Positions 1 through 8,641 are shown, numbered from the stretch's first letter. The stretch: DNA of 64,000 nt from Hyphomicrobium_A sp963817485 (GCA_963817485.1 CAWFOR010000020.1:430547-494546); one strand, 5' to 3'. Program-made: numbers and translations. Notes: generated from the letters alone by a model not told the origin.

Positions 1-653
1 CCCTCGGCATCGCCGCGCATCCGAGCAACGGCCGCATCTACGTCGCCGATTGGTACACGCATAAGCTCTCGGTCATCGATCCGATGGGCGGGACGACGGT
101 TGCCGAGGTGGCGGTCGGCGAGTCCCCGTCGGGCGTCGCCGTCACGCCGGACGGGCGGCTCGTGCTCACCGCCGACCGCGACAGCAACTCGGTCTCCTTC
201 ATCGACGCTGAGACGAACGAGCGGCTCGGGGGCGCGACCGTGGGCGAGCGACCCTTCGGCATCACCATCGATGCGAGCGGAACGCGTGCCTACACCGCCA
301 ACGTCGCCAGCGACGACGTGAGTGTGATCGACATCGCCAAGCGCGCGGTCATCGCCACCGTGAAGGTCGAGAGGCGCCCCTATGCCGTCGCGCTTGCCGG
401 CGGCCGTGCGTTCGTCACCAACCAGTATACGAGCACGGTCAGCGTCATCGACCTTGCCGGCATGAAGGTCATCAAGTCGATCCCGGTCGGCGACCATCCC
501 GAGGGCATCGCCGCCGATCCCGCCGGCAAATACGTCTACGTCGCCTGCTGGTTCGACAATGTCCTCATGCGCATCGATACCGACAAGCTCGAGGTCGAGG
601 GTGAGGCCGCGGTCGGCGACGGGCCGCGGGCATTTGGCCTCTTCCTGCGCTGA
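1..653 (+). CDS. YVTN-type beta-propeller protein, C-terminal part (truncated by window edge)
   Basis: The reading frame is open from the first bases, so the start lies outside the window. The visible ~216 residues are successive propeller blades, each ending in a variant of the VSVIDxxxxxVxxTIxVGxxPxGIA pattern (for example NSVSFIDAETNERLGG and STVSVIDLAGMKVIKSI). Such proteins are usually exported scaffolds; the true ligand is unknown. A second propeller of the same style lies at 11217-12200 in the PQQ-associated ABC cluster, so this copy probably belongs to the same periplasmic methanol-oxidation system. That link is inferred from location only. Confidence 0.85.
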   Translation, partial: LGIAAHPSNGRIYVADWYTHKLSVIDPMGGTTVAEVAVGESPSGVAVTPDGRLVLTADRDSNSVSFIDAETNERLGGATVGERPFGITIDASGTRAYTANVASDDVSVIDIAKRAVIATVKVERRPYAVALAGGRAFVTNQYTSTVSVIDLAGMKVIKSIPVGDHPEGIAADPAGKYVYVACWFDNVLMRIDTDKLEVEGEAAVGDGPRAFGLFLR

Positions 654-690
654 GGGCCGCCGACGCAGTACCGAAGCCCGCGCGCCCCAG

Positions 691-730
691 TTAACTCTTC
701 TCTTCGCGCCGCAGCATGACCAAGAGTTAA
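691..730. promoter_or_regulatory. inverted repeat upstream of the small exported-protein pair
   Basis: TTAACTCTT (691-699) is repeated in inverse orientation as AAGAGTTAA (722-730), giving perfect 9-base arms separated by 22 bases. It lies between the end of the propeller gene and the next gene, in locally AT-richer DNA. It could be an operator for a dimeric regulator or a weak hairpin after the propeller gene. The long spacer and lack of a following T-run argue against a classic terminator. Confidence 0.4.
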
Positions 731-820
731 GTTTCTGCCAGTGGACGCGCGTGCGATCGAAAGTTAGAACAAGCGCAAAACGCGTGGCATCAAAGTCTTG
801 ATAAGGAAGGAAGCTTGAGT

Positions 821-1546
821 ATGCGGCTCTTTGGAGTGTGCGCTGTCGTGGCGCTTTCATTGGCAGTATCGACCGCAATCGCGGTGGCCAACGCGGCCGA
901 CCCGGCGGCGCCCGCGGCGCCCCCGTCGGCGACCAGCAATCAGCCAACGGCGATGAACGTGATCTTCGATCACAAGCACCTGTCGAACGTGGATCAGGGC
1001 ACATCGCTGGGCTACCGCTTCGATCGGACTCCGTCCGATCCGAAGCTCCTGGGCGAGAAGTTCTCCGACGAAATCACGATGAAGGTCACCGGCATCAGGC
1101 CTACGGGCGAGAAGGATGTCGATCTGCAGATCTACACCGGCGAGCGCGCGCGCGAGCTGCAGAAGATCCCGAGCGTGACGATCAATCCGATGTTCATCGT
1201 CTATTTCGACATGTCGGTGAATACGCTGAAGCAGCTCACGGGTGCAAAGTACGGCTATCTGAAAGCAACGTTCAGCGATGGCTTCAAGGACAAGGCCAAG
1301 ATCGAGCCGGTGAAAGTCGACTACAAAGGCAAGAGCATCGACGCCTATCGCATCACCATGGCCCCTTATGTCGGTGACGCCAACGCCAAGACGATGCAGG
1401 GCTACGACGTCTCCAAGTTCACATTGGTCGTGAGCGATCAGGTCCCAGGCGAGGTTGCGCAGTTAACCTCGGTCTACGAGAGCAGCATGAAGGAGGCTCC
1501 CAAGCTCGAGGAGCGCATCACGCTCGACGGGGCGGAGGTGAAATGA
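821..1546 (+). CDS. exported protein of unknown function in the xox cluster
   Basis: I do not recognise a named domain. The 241-residue product begins with a clear signal peptide (MRLFGVCAVVALSLAVSTAI, then an Ala-rich cleavage region), followed by a Pro/Ala-rich linker and a ~200-residue soluble domain rich in beta-forming stretches. The ATG at 821 is chosen over an upstream TTG (815) because AAGGAAGGAAG at 803-813 is well spaced for it. The stop overlaps the ATG of the next gene, so the two are translationally coupled. Its place suggests a periplasmic accessory to PQQ-dependent methanol oxidation, which is inference. Confidence 0.75.
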   Translation: MRLFGVCAVVALSLAVSTAIAVANAADPAAPAAPPSATSNQPTAMNVIFDHKHLSNVDQGTSLGYRFDRTPSDPKLLGEKFSDEITMKVTGIRPTGEKDVDLQIYTGERARELQKIPSVTINPMFIVYFDMSVNTLKQLTGAKYGYLKATFSDGFKDKAKIEPVKVDYKGKSIDAYRITMAPYVGDANAKTMQGYDVSKFTLVVSDQVPGEVAQLTSVYESSMKEAPKLEERITLDGAEVK

Positions 1547-1902
1547 TGGGCCGCACAATCCTTGTGATGGCCGCGTTGGCGACGGTGGGGCTCTTCCCTG
1601 TGGCAACCTCCGCGGTCGAGCTGCCGCAGAACGACTATCCCACGTCCGCGCGCGCCGACTATGTGTTCGCCTGCATGCAGACGAACGGGCAAACGCGCAC
1701 CGCGCTTGAGCAGTGCTCGTGCTCCATCGACGCGGTAGCGGCGATCCTGCCTTACTCGGAGTACGAGGCGGCGCAGACGATCATGTCGATTGCCCAGCGG
1801 CCCGGCGACAATGCGGAGGTGTTCCGGTCGTATGGGCCTTACAAGGAGCAGGTCAAGAAATTGAAGACCGCTCAGGTCGAAGCGGAGCTTCGCTGCTTCT
1901 AA
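1543..1902 (+). CDS. small exported protein of unknown function
   Basis: A 119-residue product with an N-terminal signal (MMGRTILVMAALATVGLFPV, then ATSA|VE as likely cleavage). The mature ~95 residues hold three cysteines (CMQT, CSCS) plus a C-terminal one (LRCF), so intramolecular disulfides are likely in the periplasm. It starts inside the stop codon of the preceding gene (ATGA overlap). Its 3' end carries a short tandem duplication: the codons for AELRCF recur directly after the stop. No family is recognised. Confidence 0.7.
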   Translation: MMGRTILVMAALATVGLFPVATSAVELPQNDYPTSARADYVFACMQTNGQTRTALEQCSCSIDAVAAILPYSEYEAAQTIMSIAQRPGDNAEVFRSYGPYKEQVKKLKTAQVEAELRCF

Positions 1903-1923
1903 CGGCGGAGCTTCGCTGCTTCT
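1882..1923 (+). repeat. 19-base tandem duplication across the stop codon
   Basis: The 19-mer GCGGAGCTTCGCTGCTTCT occurs at 1882-1900 and again at 1905-1923, a 23-base period. The first copy encodes the last residues of the small exported protein; the second follows its TAA. This looks like a recent slippage duplication that moved or duplicated the gene end without altering the product. Confidence 0.8.
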
Positions 1924-1948
1924 GACGCGCTCGACGCAAGGGTGAAAT

Positions 1949-1984
1949 GGAAAAGGGCACCGCATCGGGTGCCCTTTTCCTTTT
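1949..1984. terminator. bidirectional intrinsic terminator
   Basis: GGAAAAGGGCACC (1949-1961) pairs perfectly with GGTGCCCTTTTCC (1968-1980) around a 6-base loop and is followed by TTTT. The A-run on the other side gives the U-run for the opposite strand. It sits between two converging genes (stops at 1902 and 2000), so it can end both transcripts. Confidence 0.85.
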
Positions 1985-1999
1985 GATGGGTGCTGGCGG

Positions 2000-2821
2000 C
2001 TAGGTGGCCTTGTCGGCCGAAGTGCCCGTGAACGTGTGACCGTCCGTGTCCTTCGCGGTGACCTCGATCGGGGCGTTTCCCTCGGCGGCGAAGGTGAAGC
2101 GGAAGTTGGGGTTTTCCGAAATCGAGATGCCGCCCTCCACGCTGAATATGAGCTGGCCGCCGCGCTTCACCTCGATCTCCTGCACGATCTTCATGGGCGT
2201 GAACTCACGGGTGAGCTGATCCATCTGCATCCCCGTGAAGTTCGGATGCCGGATCATGACCTGGGCCTCGCGCATGTCGGGCGAGCTCGTCGGCGGCGTC
2301 GCGGGCTCGAAGGTGCGAATCTGCATCTTGCCCATGGCGGCCAACGCCTCGTCCATGTCCTTGCCGGCGGCGGCCGAGCATCCCCCCGACGCCTTCACGT
2401 ACTTCGTCGTCATGTGCAGCTTGCCGTCGGTCGTCTCGATGACGGCGCGGACGTTGGAGTACATGTCGATGCGCACGCGGGTCGACAGCATACGTTCGCC
2501 CACCCCGGCGGCTTCGCCGAAGTGGAACGTCGCCGCGACGGGAGCGGGGTTCTTCTCGATGATGAGCGTCAGGGTCTTGACGTCGCGCGCGATGCTCGCC
2601 GGGATGCGCATGGTGAGGGGGACGACGGCGGCGTCCTCGGCGCGGTAGGGCGCATCGAGCGAGATCGTGCCGTCCTCCTCGGCGATGTCGCGATTGTCGA
2701 ACACGTCGCGTTTGATGTCGGGCCAGGGATCGTCGGCGCGCGCCGGCAGGCTCGAGAAGGCCATCGCTGCCGCGGCGACAAGTGCGAGGAGAAGTCTGGC
2801 GGGGTTCACCGCTGCGTGCAT
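2000..2821 (-). CDS. quinoprotein dehydrogenase-associated SoxYZ-like carrier protein
   Basis: The 273-residue exported protein (signal MHAAVNPARLLLALVAAAAM, cleavage near ARA|DD) fuses a SoxY-like domain (about residues 30-150, ending in the carrier motif ASGGCS) to a SoxZ-like domain (about 165-270). In sulfur oxidisers SoxYZ carries sulfur intermediates on the GGC cysteine. Fused versions next to PQQ dehydrogenases are a known but poorly understood family. It lies 28 bases downstream of the zinc metallohydrolase and the pair is divergent from xoxF. No soxABCD is visible, so a role in thiosulfate oxidation is unlikely. A thiol-bound carrier role in C1 or quinoprotein maintenance is inference. 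Confidence 0.85.
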   Translation of the reverse strand: MHAAVNPARLLLALVAAAAMAFSSLPARADDPWPDIKRDVFDNRDIAEEDGTISLDAPYRAEDAAVVPLTMRIPASIARDVKTLTLIIEKNPAPVAATFHFGEAAGVGERMLSTRVRIDMYSNVRAVIETTDGKLHMTTKYVKASGGCSAAAGKDMDEALAAMGKMQIRTFEPATPPTSSPDMREAQVMIRHPNFTGMQMDQLTREFTPMKIVQEIEVKRGGQLIFSVEGGISISENPNFRFTFAAEGNAPIEVTAKDTDGHTFTGTSADKAT

Positions 2822-2849
2822 TCTGATTCCTCCGAGTGCCGGCTTCCGG

Positions 2850-3807
2850 TCATTCCCATTCGAGTTCGGCAAACGCTGCCGAAACGTTACGCGCATGATA
2901 CTCCGGGAACAGCCGCCACGCATCCTTTTCGGACAGTCCGGCCGTCGCCATCGCCTCCTGGATGGTCTTGCCCTGCTTTATCAGAGCACGCACGTCGTCG
3001 GCGATCCTACCGAGGTAGCGCTGCTCGGCCGCCACAGCCGCGGGCCAGGGCACGGACGCTGGGCCGTGACCCGGCACGACACGGGCAATGTCGGTGCGCT
3101 GTTTCAGCTGATCGATCAGGGCGAGCCAGCCGCGGATCGATCCGTCGAGCGCCGGCACGTGCTCGACGAACAGAAGATCGCCGAGAAAGAGCGTGCCCGT
3201 CTTCTTATCGAGCACGGTCAGGTCGTTGTCGGTGTGCGCGGTTTTCTGGGCCTCGAGCAGGAGCGTCCGATCGCCGAGATCGAGTTCCAGCCTCTCGTCA
3301 ACGAGCAGCGTCGGCGCGATGATGCGCTCGCCCGCAAAGGCCTCGTCCCCGAGCAGCTCCTTGTTGATCGCGAGATAACGCTCGGCGCGGGCCGCGAGCG
3401 CGCGCGGGAGCTTGTGATGCCCGACGAAGGTGGGCTTCTCCGCCTCGAAGGCGACGTTGCCGAACACGTGGTCGGGATGCATGTGGGTGTTGATGACGTA
3501 CTTGATCGGCAGCGGCGTGCGCGCGCGGATGGCGGCGAGAAGACTTCGCGCCGATGCGCGGGCTGCCGCCGGTATCGATCACGGCGACGCCGTCACGCCC
3601 GACGATGAAGCTCGCGTTGGAGACGTCGCCCTCGTTGCGCGGCGTGAACAGCTCGTAGCGTCCCTGGTGCACGAAAACGCCGGGCGCGACCTCCTGGACG
3701 GAGAGCGGCTCGGGCGTGGCGGCGCCGGCCGCGGCCACACAGAAAAGGGCTCCGGCGAGGAGGGTGGCTGCCGCGAGAAAACGAGCAAAACTGGGGCTTG
3801 CGAGCAT
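2850..3807 (-). CDS. quinoprotein relay-type zinc metallohydrolase (MBL fold), apparent frameshift
   Basis: An exported metallo-beta-lactamase-fold hydrolase of the SoxH-related type seen with PQQ dehydrogenases. The N-terminal part (signal MLASPSFARFLAAATLLAG, then VAPGVFVHQGRYE and VIDTGGSPRIGAK) is in one frame; the rest (THMHPDH metal-binding motif, PGHGPASVPW) is in another. Frames change near 3543, and removing one base restores a 318-residue protein. The start at 3807 gives the signal peptide directly; an earlier ATG (3846) is possible. It pairs with the SoxYZ-like gene, 28 bases away. Substrate unknown, probably a periplasmic thioester or sulfur adduct. The frameshift is more likely a sequence error than decay. 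Confidence 0.8.
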
Positions 3808-4336
3808 GCGTTTTGGGGCCTGAGAAGTGCTACTGCGGATACACATACGACAGTTCACGGCGCCGCGAGCGCTCCGTGATAACGCGCCGTTATAGGGGGA
3901 CGCTGCGAACGTCGGGCAAAATTGCCCGGTCCTGTGCACGTTGGTGGCATCTGCGACGTCATCGCGCGGGCGTCGCGCGTGGTGAAGCCAATGAATTGGC
4001 ACCTTGAACACAACTTTGTCGTGCGGCGCACCATTTGATCTTGCAGTGCAACAAGCCGCGATGGAATGCGGGGGATTTTAAGTCAGCGATCTTGTCCTAT
4101 TCACGGACGCGTGAGTTTCCGTTACCTGATCGGCTTGCGGACGTGAAAAAAAAGTGCGTAGATGTGCCGCGGTGGTGACATGGCTTCCAGGGCCAAGTGG
4201 CAATAGCCAAAAAAGAGCCCGGTCGATCGCCAGGGAGGAAGAAGGGGCAAACCCCATCCCAGAATTTTGGGTGTGAGGCGCTGCCGGACATCACCGCTTT
4301 TAAGCGTGGCAAGAACCTTAAAATGGAGGAAGCGCA
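3808..4336. promoter_or_regulatory. divergent intergenic region carrying the xoxF promoter
   Basis: This 529-base stretch separates the metallohydrolase (leftward) from xoxF (rightward) and must hold both promoters. It includes an eight-A run near 4146-4153 and locally AT-rich DNA, but I cannot assign a -35/-10 pair with confidence. The ribosome-binding site GGAGGA at 4324-4329, seven bases before the xoxF ATG, is very strong and fits a highly expressed gene. No convincing gene is seen within. Confidence 0.5.
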
Positions 4337-6157
4337 ATGCGCAGAAGCGTATTCGCAGTTGGCTTACTTGCAGCCGCTGGCCTGGCTTCGCCCGTTCTGG
4401 CGAACGACAGTGCCCAGAAGGCCGCAGACGACCCGAATAACTGGGCGATGCAGCGTGCAGACTACGCTGCGACTGGCTATTCGAAGCTCGACCAGATCAA
4501 CACCAAAAACGTCGGCACGATGAAGGCCGCTTGGACGTTCTCTACGGGCGTCCTGCGCGGTCACGAGGGTTCGCCCCTCGTTATCGGCAACACCATGTGG
4601 CTCCACACGGCGTTCCCGAACATCGTGTACTCGCTGAACCTCGATGGCGATCCCTACACGATCAACTGGAAGTACGAGCCCAAGCAGGATCCGTCCGTGA
4701 TCCCGGTTATGTGCTGCGACACGGTGAACCGTGGCGTGCAGTACGGCAACGGCAAGATCTTCCTTCACCAGGCTGACACGTCGCTCGTGGCGCTCGACGC
4801 CAAGACCGGCAAGGAAGTCTGGAAGGTCGTCGACGGCGATCCCAAGAAGGGTCAGACCGGCACTGGCGCTCCGATCGTCATCAAGGACACCGTCATCATC
4901 GGCGTCTCTGGTGCTGAGTTCGGCGTTCGCTGCTGGGTTTCCGGCTACGACATCGAAACCGGCAAGTTGAAATGGCGCGCTTACTCGATGGGCCCGGATA
5001 GCGATATCCTGGTCGATCCCGACAAGACCACGATGCTTGGCAAGCCGGTCGGCAAGGACAGCTCGCTCAAGACCTGGAACGGCGACCAGTGGAAGATCGG
5101 TGGCGGCTCGACCTGGGGCTACATGTCCTGGGATCCGTCGCTGAACCTCTTCTACTATGGCACCGGCAACCCGTCGACCTGGAACCCTGCTCAGCGTGCG
5201 GGACCGGATGGCAAGCAGATCGACCAGCTGTACTCGATGACCCTCTTCGCTCGTAACCCGGACACGGGCATGGCGTCTTGGGCCTATCAGTACACGCCGT
5301 TCGACGAGTGGGACTATGACGGCATCAACGAGCCCGTCATCGCCGACATCGACGTTGGTGGCTCGAAGCGGAACGTGGTGGTTGAGTTCAACCGCAACGG
5401 CTTTGCTTACACCCTCGACCGTAAGACCGGCGAGCTGTTGGTTGCCGAGAAGTATGACCCGGCCGTCAACTGGGCGACGAAAGTCGACATGGACAAGCGC
5501 AGCAAGACCTATGGTCGTCCGCTCGTCGTTGCCTCTAAGTCGACCTTCCTGAACGGCCAAGACGTCAACACCACCGACGTCTGCCCGGCCGCTCTTGGCT
5601 CGAAGGATGAGCAGCCAGTGGCCTTCTCGCCGCTGACGAACCTCTTCTATGTGCCGTCTAACCACGTGTGCATGGACTACGAGCCCTTCAAGGTCGAGTA
5701 CACTGCCGGTCAGCCGTACGTTGGCGCCACGCTGTCCATGTATCCGCCCAAGGGCGAGACCAACATGGGCAACTTCCTTGCGTGGGACGCTGGCAAGGGC
5801 AAGATCGTTTGGTCCAATAAGGAGCAGTTCTCCGCTTGGTCCGGCGCTCTCACCACCGCTGGCGGCCTTGCCTGCTACGGCACGCTTGAGGGCTACCTCA
5901 AGTGCGTCGATCAGAAGGATGGCAAGGAGCTGTTCAAGTTCCGTACGCCTTCCGGCATCATCGGCAACGTGTTCACCTACGGACACAAGGGCAAGCAGTA
6001 CATCGGCGTGTTCTCGGGCGTCGGCGGCTGGGCTGGCATCGGCCTCGCGGCCGGCCTGACCAACCCGACCGATGGTCTGGGTGCTGTCGGTGGCTACGCG
6101 GGTCTGAGCCAGTACACCGCTCTCGGTGGCTCGCTCACCGTGTTCTCGCTGCCATAA
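4337..6157 (+). CDS. xoxF: lanthanide-dependent, PQQ-containing methanol dehydrogenase XoxF
   Basis: Periplasmic quinoprotein that oxidises methanol (often on to formaldehyde or formate), passing electrons to cytochrome XoxG. It has 606 residues, normal for the family, with signal peptide MRRSVFAVGLLAAAGLASPV. Hallmarks: the vicinal disulfide CC (126-127), Glu194 in GAEFG, Asn278 in GTGNP, catalytic Asp326 and the extra Asp328 in WDYDG, which marks lanthanide-binding XoxF rather than calcium MxaF (Ala there). Tryptophan-docking propeller blades run throughout (DAKTGKEVWK, ETGKLKW). Codon use is cleaner than its neighbours, as expected for abundant protein. A hairpin follows, then xoxG and xoxJ. 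Related PQQ alcohol dehydrogenases lack this combination. Confidence 0.97.
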   Translation: MRRSVFAVGLLAAAGLASPVLANDSAQKAADDPNNWAMQRADYAATGYSKLDQINTKNVGTMKAAWTFSTGVLRGHEGSPLVIGNTMWLHTAFPNIVYSLNLDGDPYTINWKYEPKQDPSVIPVMCCDTVNRGVQYGNGKIFLHQADTSLVALDAKTGKEVWKVVDGDPKKGQTGTGAPIVIKDTVIIGVSGAEFGVRCWVSGYDIETGKLKWRAYSMGPDSDILVDPDKTTMLGKPVGKDSSLKTWNGDQWKIGGGSTWGYMSWDPSLNLFYYGTGNPSTWNPAQRAGPDGKQIDQLYSMTLFARNPDTGMASWAYQYTPFDEWDYDGINEPVIADIDVGGSKRNVVVEFNRNGFAYTLDRKTGELLVAEKYDPAVNWATKVDMDKRSKTYGRPLVVASKSTFLNGQDVNTTDVCPAALGSKDEQPVAFSPLTNLFYVPSNHVCMDYEPFKVEYTAGQPYVGATLSMYPPKGETNMGNFLAWDAGKGKIVWSNKEQFSAWSGALTTAGGLACYGTLEGYLKCVDQKDGKELFKFRTPSGIIGNVFTYGHKGKQYIGVFSGVGGWAGIGLAAGLTNPTDGLGAVGGYAGLSQYTALGGSLTVFSLP

Positions 6158-6177
6158 AGTCGACGAGCAGATCCAAG

Positions 6178-6205
6178 GACCGGCGCGGGGCAACCCGCGC
6201 CGGTC
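6178..6205 (+). terminator. hairpin between xoxF and xoxG (GNRA loop)
   Basis: GACCGGCGCGGG (6178-6189) pairs perfectly over 12 bases with CCCGCGCCGGTC (6194-6205) around a GCAA tetraloop. There is only a short mixed pyrimidine tail (TCTCCTT). It begins 21 bases after the xoxF stop. It probably ends most transcripts and/or protects the xoxF message 3' end, making XoxF far more abundant than XoxG and XoxJ. Confidence 0.8.
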
Positions 6206-6400
6206 TCCTTGTGAGAGACACGTTGAAGTTCGGGAGACGGGTTGAAGCTTGACGAGGCTCCGCTATCGCATCGCGCGAACTTAACCTTCCGCAGTGCGAG
6301 ATCACGGGCCGTTGATCGTTGCGGCCTTGTGCCGACTGGCCAAATGCCCAAATCCTATGTAACGAGTGCTGCAACAAAAAAGCAGATAGAGGAAACGCGC

Positions 6401-6973
6401 GTGAGAAGGATCGCTTTGGTAATCGTCGCCGTCGCCCTGGGGGGTTGTTTCGGCGCATCAGTTCAGGCCGAGGACAAGCCCGGCCTCGCTCCGTTCATCA
6501 CCGACGCCGCTGGCTGCTTCACGCAGGAAGGCGCCAAGGAAGAGAACGGCAAGTGGGTCCTTCCCGACGGCACGCCGACCTTCCACATCTGCAAGAAGGA
6601 CAACACGCTCGTCGTCGACTGGGGGACCTACAACGGCTACCGCCGCTACCATTCGGAGTGCCACGTCTGTCACGGCCCCAACGGCCTCGGCTCGTCCTAT
6701 GCGCCTGCGCTCGCAGAGTCGCTCAAGACGATGGACTACAGCACCTTCCTCGGCACCGTCGCCAGCGGTCGTATCCGCGACGAAGCGGGAACGAAGTTCG
6801 TGATGCCGTCGTTCGGCGACAACAAGAACGTCATGTGCTTCATCAACGACCTCTACGTGTATCTCAAGGCCAGAGCGTCCACCGATCTCCCTGCGGGCCA
6901 GCTCGGCGGCCGCAATCACGTGGACCGGCCGGAGAGCTCCAAGGCGGAAGAGAAGGCATGCCTCGGTGAGTAG
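6401..6973 (+). CDS. xoxG: c-type cytochrome XoxG, electron acceptor of XoxF
   Basis: A single-haem periplasmic cytochrome of 190 residues that accepts electrons from XoxF. The haem site is CHVCHG and the probable axial methionine lies in KFVMPSFGD. The GTG at 6401 is preferred over an ATG far upstream (6242) because AGAGGAAA at 6387-6394 precedes it and the product then starts directly with signal MRRIALVIVAVALGGCFGAS. Cysteines in AAGCF, HICKK and VMCF suggest an extra disulfide, as in XoxG/MxaG relatives. The gene overlaps xoxJ by 8 bases, so the two are coupled. Confidence 0.92.
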   Translation: MRRIALVIVAVALGGCFGASVQAEDKPGLAPFITDAAGCFTQEGAKEENGKWVLPDGTPTFHICKKDNTLVVDWGTYNGYRRYHSECHVCHGPNGLGSSYAPALAESLKTMDYSTFLGTVASGRIRDEAGTKFVMPSFGDNKNVMCFINDLYVYLKARASTDLPAGQLGGRNHVDRPESSKAEEKACLGE

Positions 6974-7826
6974 GCATTACGTCATCGGCCTCTTTGCGTT
7001 GTCGTTCTTCGCTCTTGCTGTCAGCGGCGCGTGGCTCAGCTCGGCCCGCGCCGTCGAAGGTCACCGCTCCGATCTGGTGAACCGTGAGATCCTGCGCGTC
7101 TGCGCGGATCCGTCAAACCTGCCGTTCTCCAACGACAAGAACGAAGGCTTCGAGAACAAGATCGCGAACATCCTCGGCGAAGAGCTGAAGGTGCCGGTCG
7201 AGTACACGTGGTTCCCGCAGGTGACCGGTTTTCTGCGCAACACGCTGTTCGCCAAGCGATGTGACATCGTCATCAGCACGGGGCAGGGCGATACGTCCCT
7301 GCTCAATACCAATTCGATCTACAGCTCGACGTACGCGCTGGTCTATAAGCCCGGCTCCGGGCTCGACGGCGTTGACAGCCTCTTCGACCCGCGCCTCCAG
7401 GGTAAGCGCATCGGCGTCGTCGCCGGCACGCCGCCGGCAAACCTGATCGCCAAGGCCGGCCTCATGGGAATGGCGAAGCCCTACCAGCTCGTGGTCGATC
7501 GCCGCTACGACTCCCCGGCCGAGGACATGATCAAGGACATCCGTTCCGGCGAGATTGCTGCTGGCGTGCTCTGGGGACCGATCGCCGGTTATTTCGCGAG
7601 CAAGGGCGGCGAGAAGCTGACGGTGGTGCCCCTACTCAAGGACGGAAAGTCCGCTCATCTGGTGTTCCGCATCACCATGGGCGTGCGCCAGGGCGACGAT
7701 CTGTGGAAGCGCCAGTTGAACGATATCATCCGCAAGCGCCAGGGCGATATCGATCGCACGCTGCTGGACTTCGGCGTGCCGCTGCTCGATGACAACGGCG
7801 ATCCTGTCACCAAGCCGCGGGGCTAG
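6966..7826 (+). CDS. xoxJ: XoxJ, periplasmic binding-fold protein of the methanol oxidation system
   Basis: A 286-residue exported protein of the family-3 solute-binding fold, of the MoxJ/XoxJ branch associated with quinoprotein dehydrogenases. Signal: VIGLFALSFFALAVSGAWLS. The mature start (REILRVCADPSNLPFSNDKN) and CDIVISTGQGD, GKRIGVVAGTPPAN and the C-terminal DIIRKRQGDIDRTL are typical. It starts with GTG inside the end of xoxG. No transporter membrane subunit adjoins it. XoxJ is thought to bind and help mature or activate XoxF rather than import a solute, which is knowledge of the family rather than of this sequence. Confidence 0.92.
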   Translation: MSRHYVIGLFALSFFALAVSGAWLSSARAVEGHRSDLVNREILRVCADPSNLPFSNDKNEGFENKIANILGEELKVPVEYTWFPQVTGFLRNTLFAKRCDIVISTGQGDTSLLNTNSIYSSTYALVYKPGSGLDGVDSLFDPRLQGKRIGVVAGTPPANLIAKAGLMGMAKPYQLVVDRRYDSPAEDMIKDIRSGEIAAGVLWGPIAGYFASKGGEKLTVVPLLKDGKSAHLVFRITMGVRQGDDLWKRQLNDIIRKRQGDIDRTLLDFGVPLLDDNGDPVTKPRG

Positions 7827-7960
7827 CGCGGGTTTCAATCCAATCGACGGGCAACGCCTCGCCAACCGGATCCTCATGCAGCGCTTGGTGCAAGGCTCGC
7901 GTGGGTGGATCGGCGGCATGGGCCGCGGGCCGGTAGCGTCCGCCCGACTGCTCGCACCCT

Positions 7961-8614
7961 ATGCGCTCCGCTACGATACCCATCCTCCTGCTGATGCTGT
8001 CGGCGCTTGCGCTCGGCGCACCCGCTGTCTGCGCCGAGGACGCGCCCGCTAAGCCGCCAGCCGCCACAACGCCCGCCGAAATTCCGCATCCCGACACCAA
8101 GCTCCCCGAGGGCCAGGCGCCGGGCTCGGATGCGCCCGCCCCCGAGCCGCCGGACTACCGGATGAGCGACTTCAGAGCGCCTGTTCCCGCGACGCTGAGC
8201 GGCGCCAAGGTGCTCAGTTCCGACGAGGCGGCCGATCTGTGGAACGGTAAGGGCGGCGCGATCTTCATCGACGTCTATCCGCAAGCGCCCAAGCCGGCGA
8301 ACCTGCCGGCCGGCACCTTCTGGCGCGACCCGGCCCACCGCAGCATCGAGGGCGCGCACTGGCTGCCCAACGTCGGCTACGGCGCGCTCTCGCCCTCGAT
8401 CGATGAGTATTTCCGCACACGGCTCGAGAGCCTGACGGGGGGCAAGAAGGATGCGGCCCTCGTTTTCTTCTGCCTTCGGAACTGCTGGATGTCGTGGAAC
8501 GCCGCCAAGCGGGCCGTGGAGGCTCACTACACCAACGTGATGTGGTTCCGCGACGGCACCGACGGTTGGCAGGAGCTTGGCTATCCGCTCGTCGACGTGC
8601 CCAAGGTACCCTAG
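7961..8614 (+). CDS. PQQ-dependent catabolism-associated CXXCW-motif protein
   Basis: A 217-residue exported, rhodanese-fold protein with the family signature CLRNCWMSWNAA (CXXCW). After the signal (MRSATIPILLLMLSALALGA) comes a Pro/Ala-rich linker of about 50 residues, then the domain (DEAADLWNGKGGAIFIDVYP through DGWQELGYPLVDVP). The paired cysteines in place of a single rhodanese cysteine suggest redox or thiol-transfer chemistry. It follows xoxJ after 134 bases and converges on the leftward ABC cluster. The family is regularly found with PQQ alcohol dehydrogenases, but its reaction is not established. Confidence 0.88.
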   Translation: MRSATIPILLLMLSALALGAPAVCAEDAPAKPPAATTPAEIPHPDTKLPEGQAPGSDAPAPEPPDYRMSDFRAPVPATLSGAKVLSSDEAADLWNGKGGAIFIDVYPQAPKPANLPAGTFWRDPAHRSIEGAHWLPNVGYGALSPSIDEYFRTRLESLTGGKKDAALVFFCLRNCWMSWNAAKRAVEAHYTNVMWFRDGTDGWQELGYPLVDVPKVP

Positions 8615-8641
8615 CCGGGTGTCAAGCGGGATCCGACGGCG

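Noticed and set aside
2000..3807. Sox thiosulfate-oxidation system
   Set aside because: Only a SoxYZ-like fusion and a SoxH-like hydrolase are present; SoxAX, SoxB and SoxCD are absent, and the context is PQQ-dependent.
4337..6157. Calcium-dependent MxaF
   Set aside because: The extra Asp in WDYDG and the xoxG/xoxJ neighbours mark XoxF; no mxaI small subunit is present.
4364..6193. Long 609-codon open frame opposite xoxF
   Set aside because: It is the antisense shadow of a strongly biased, GC-rich gene; no domain, no ribosome site, and xoxF is certain.
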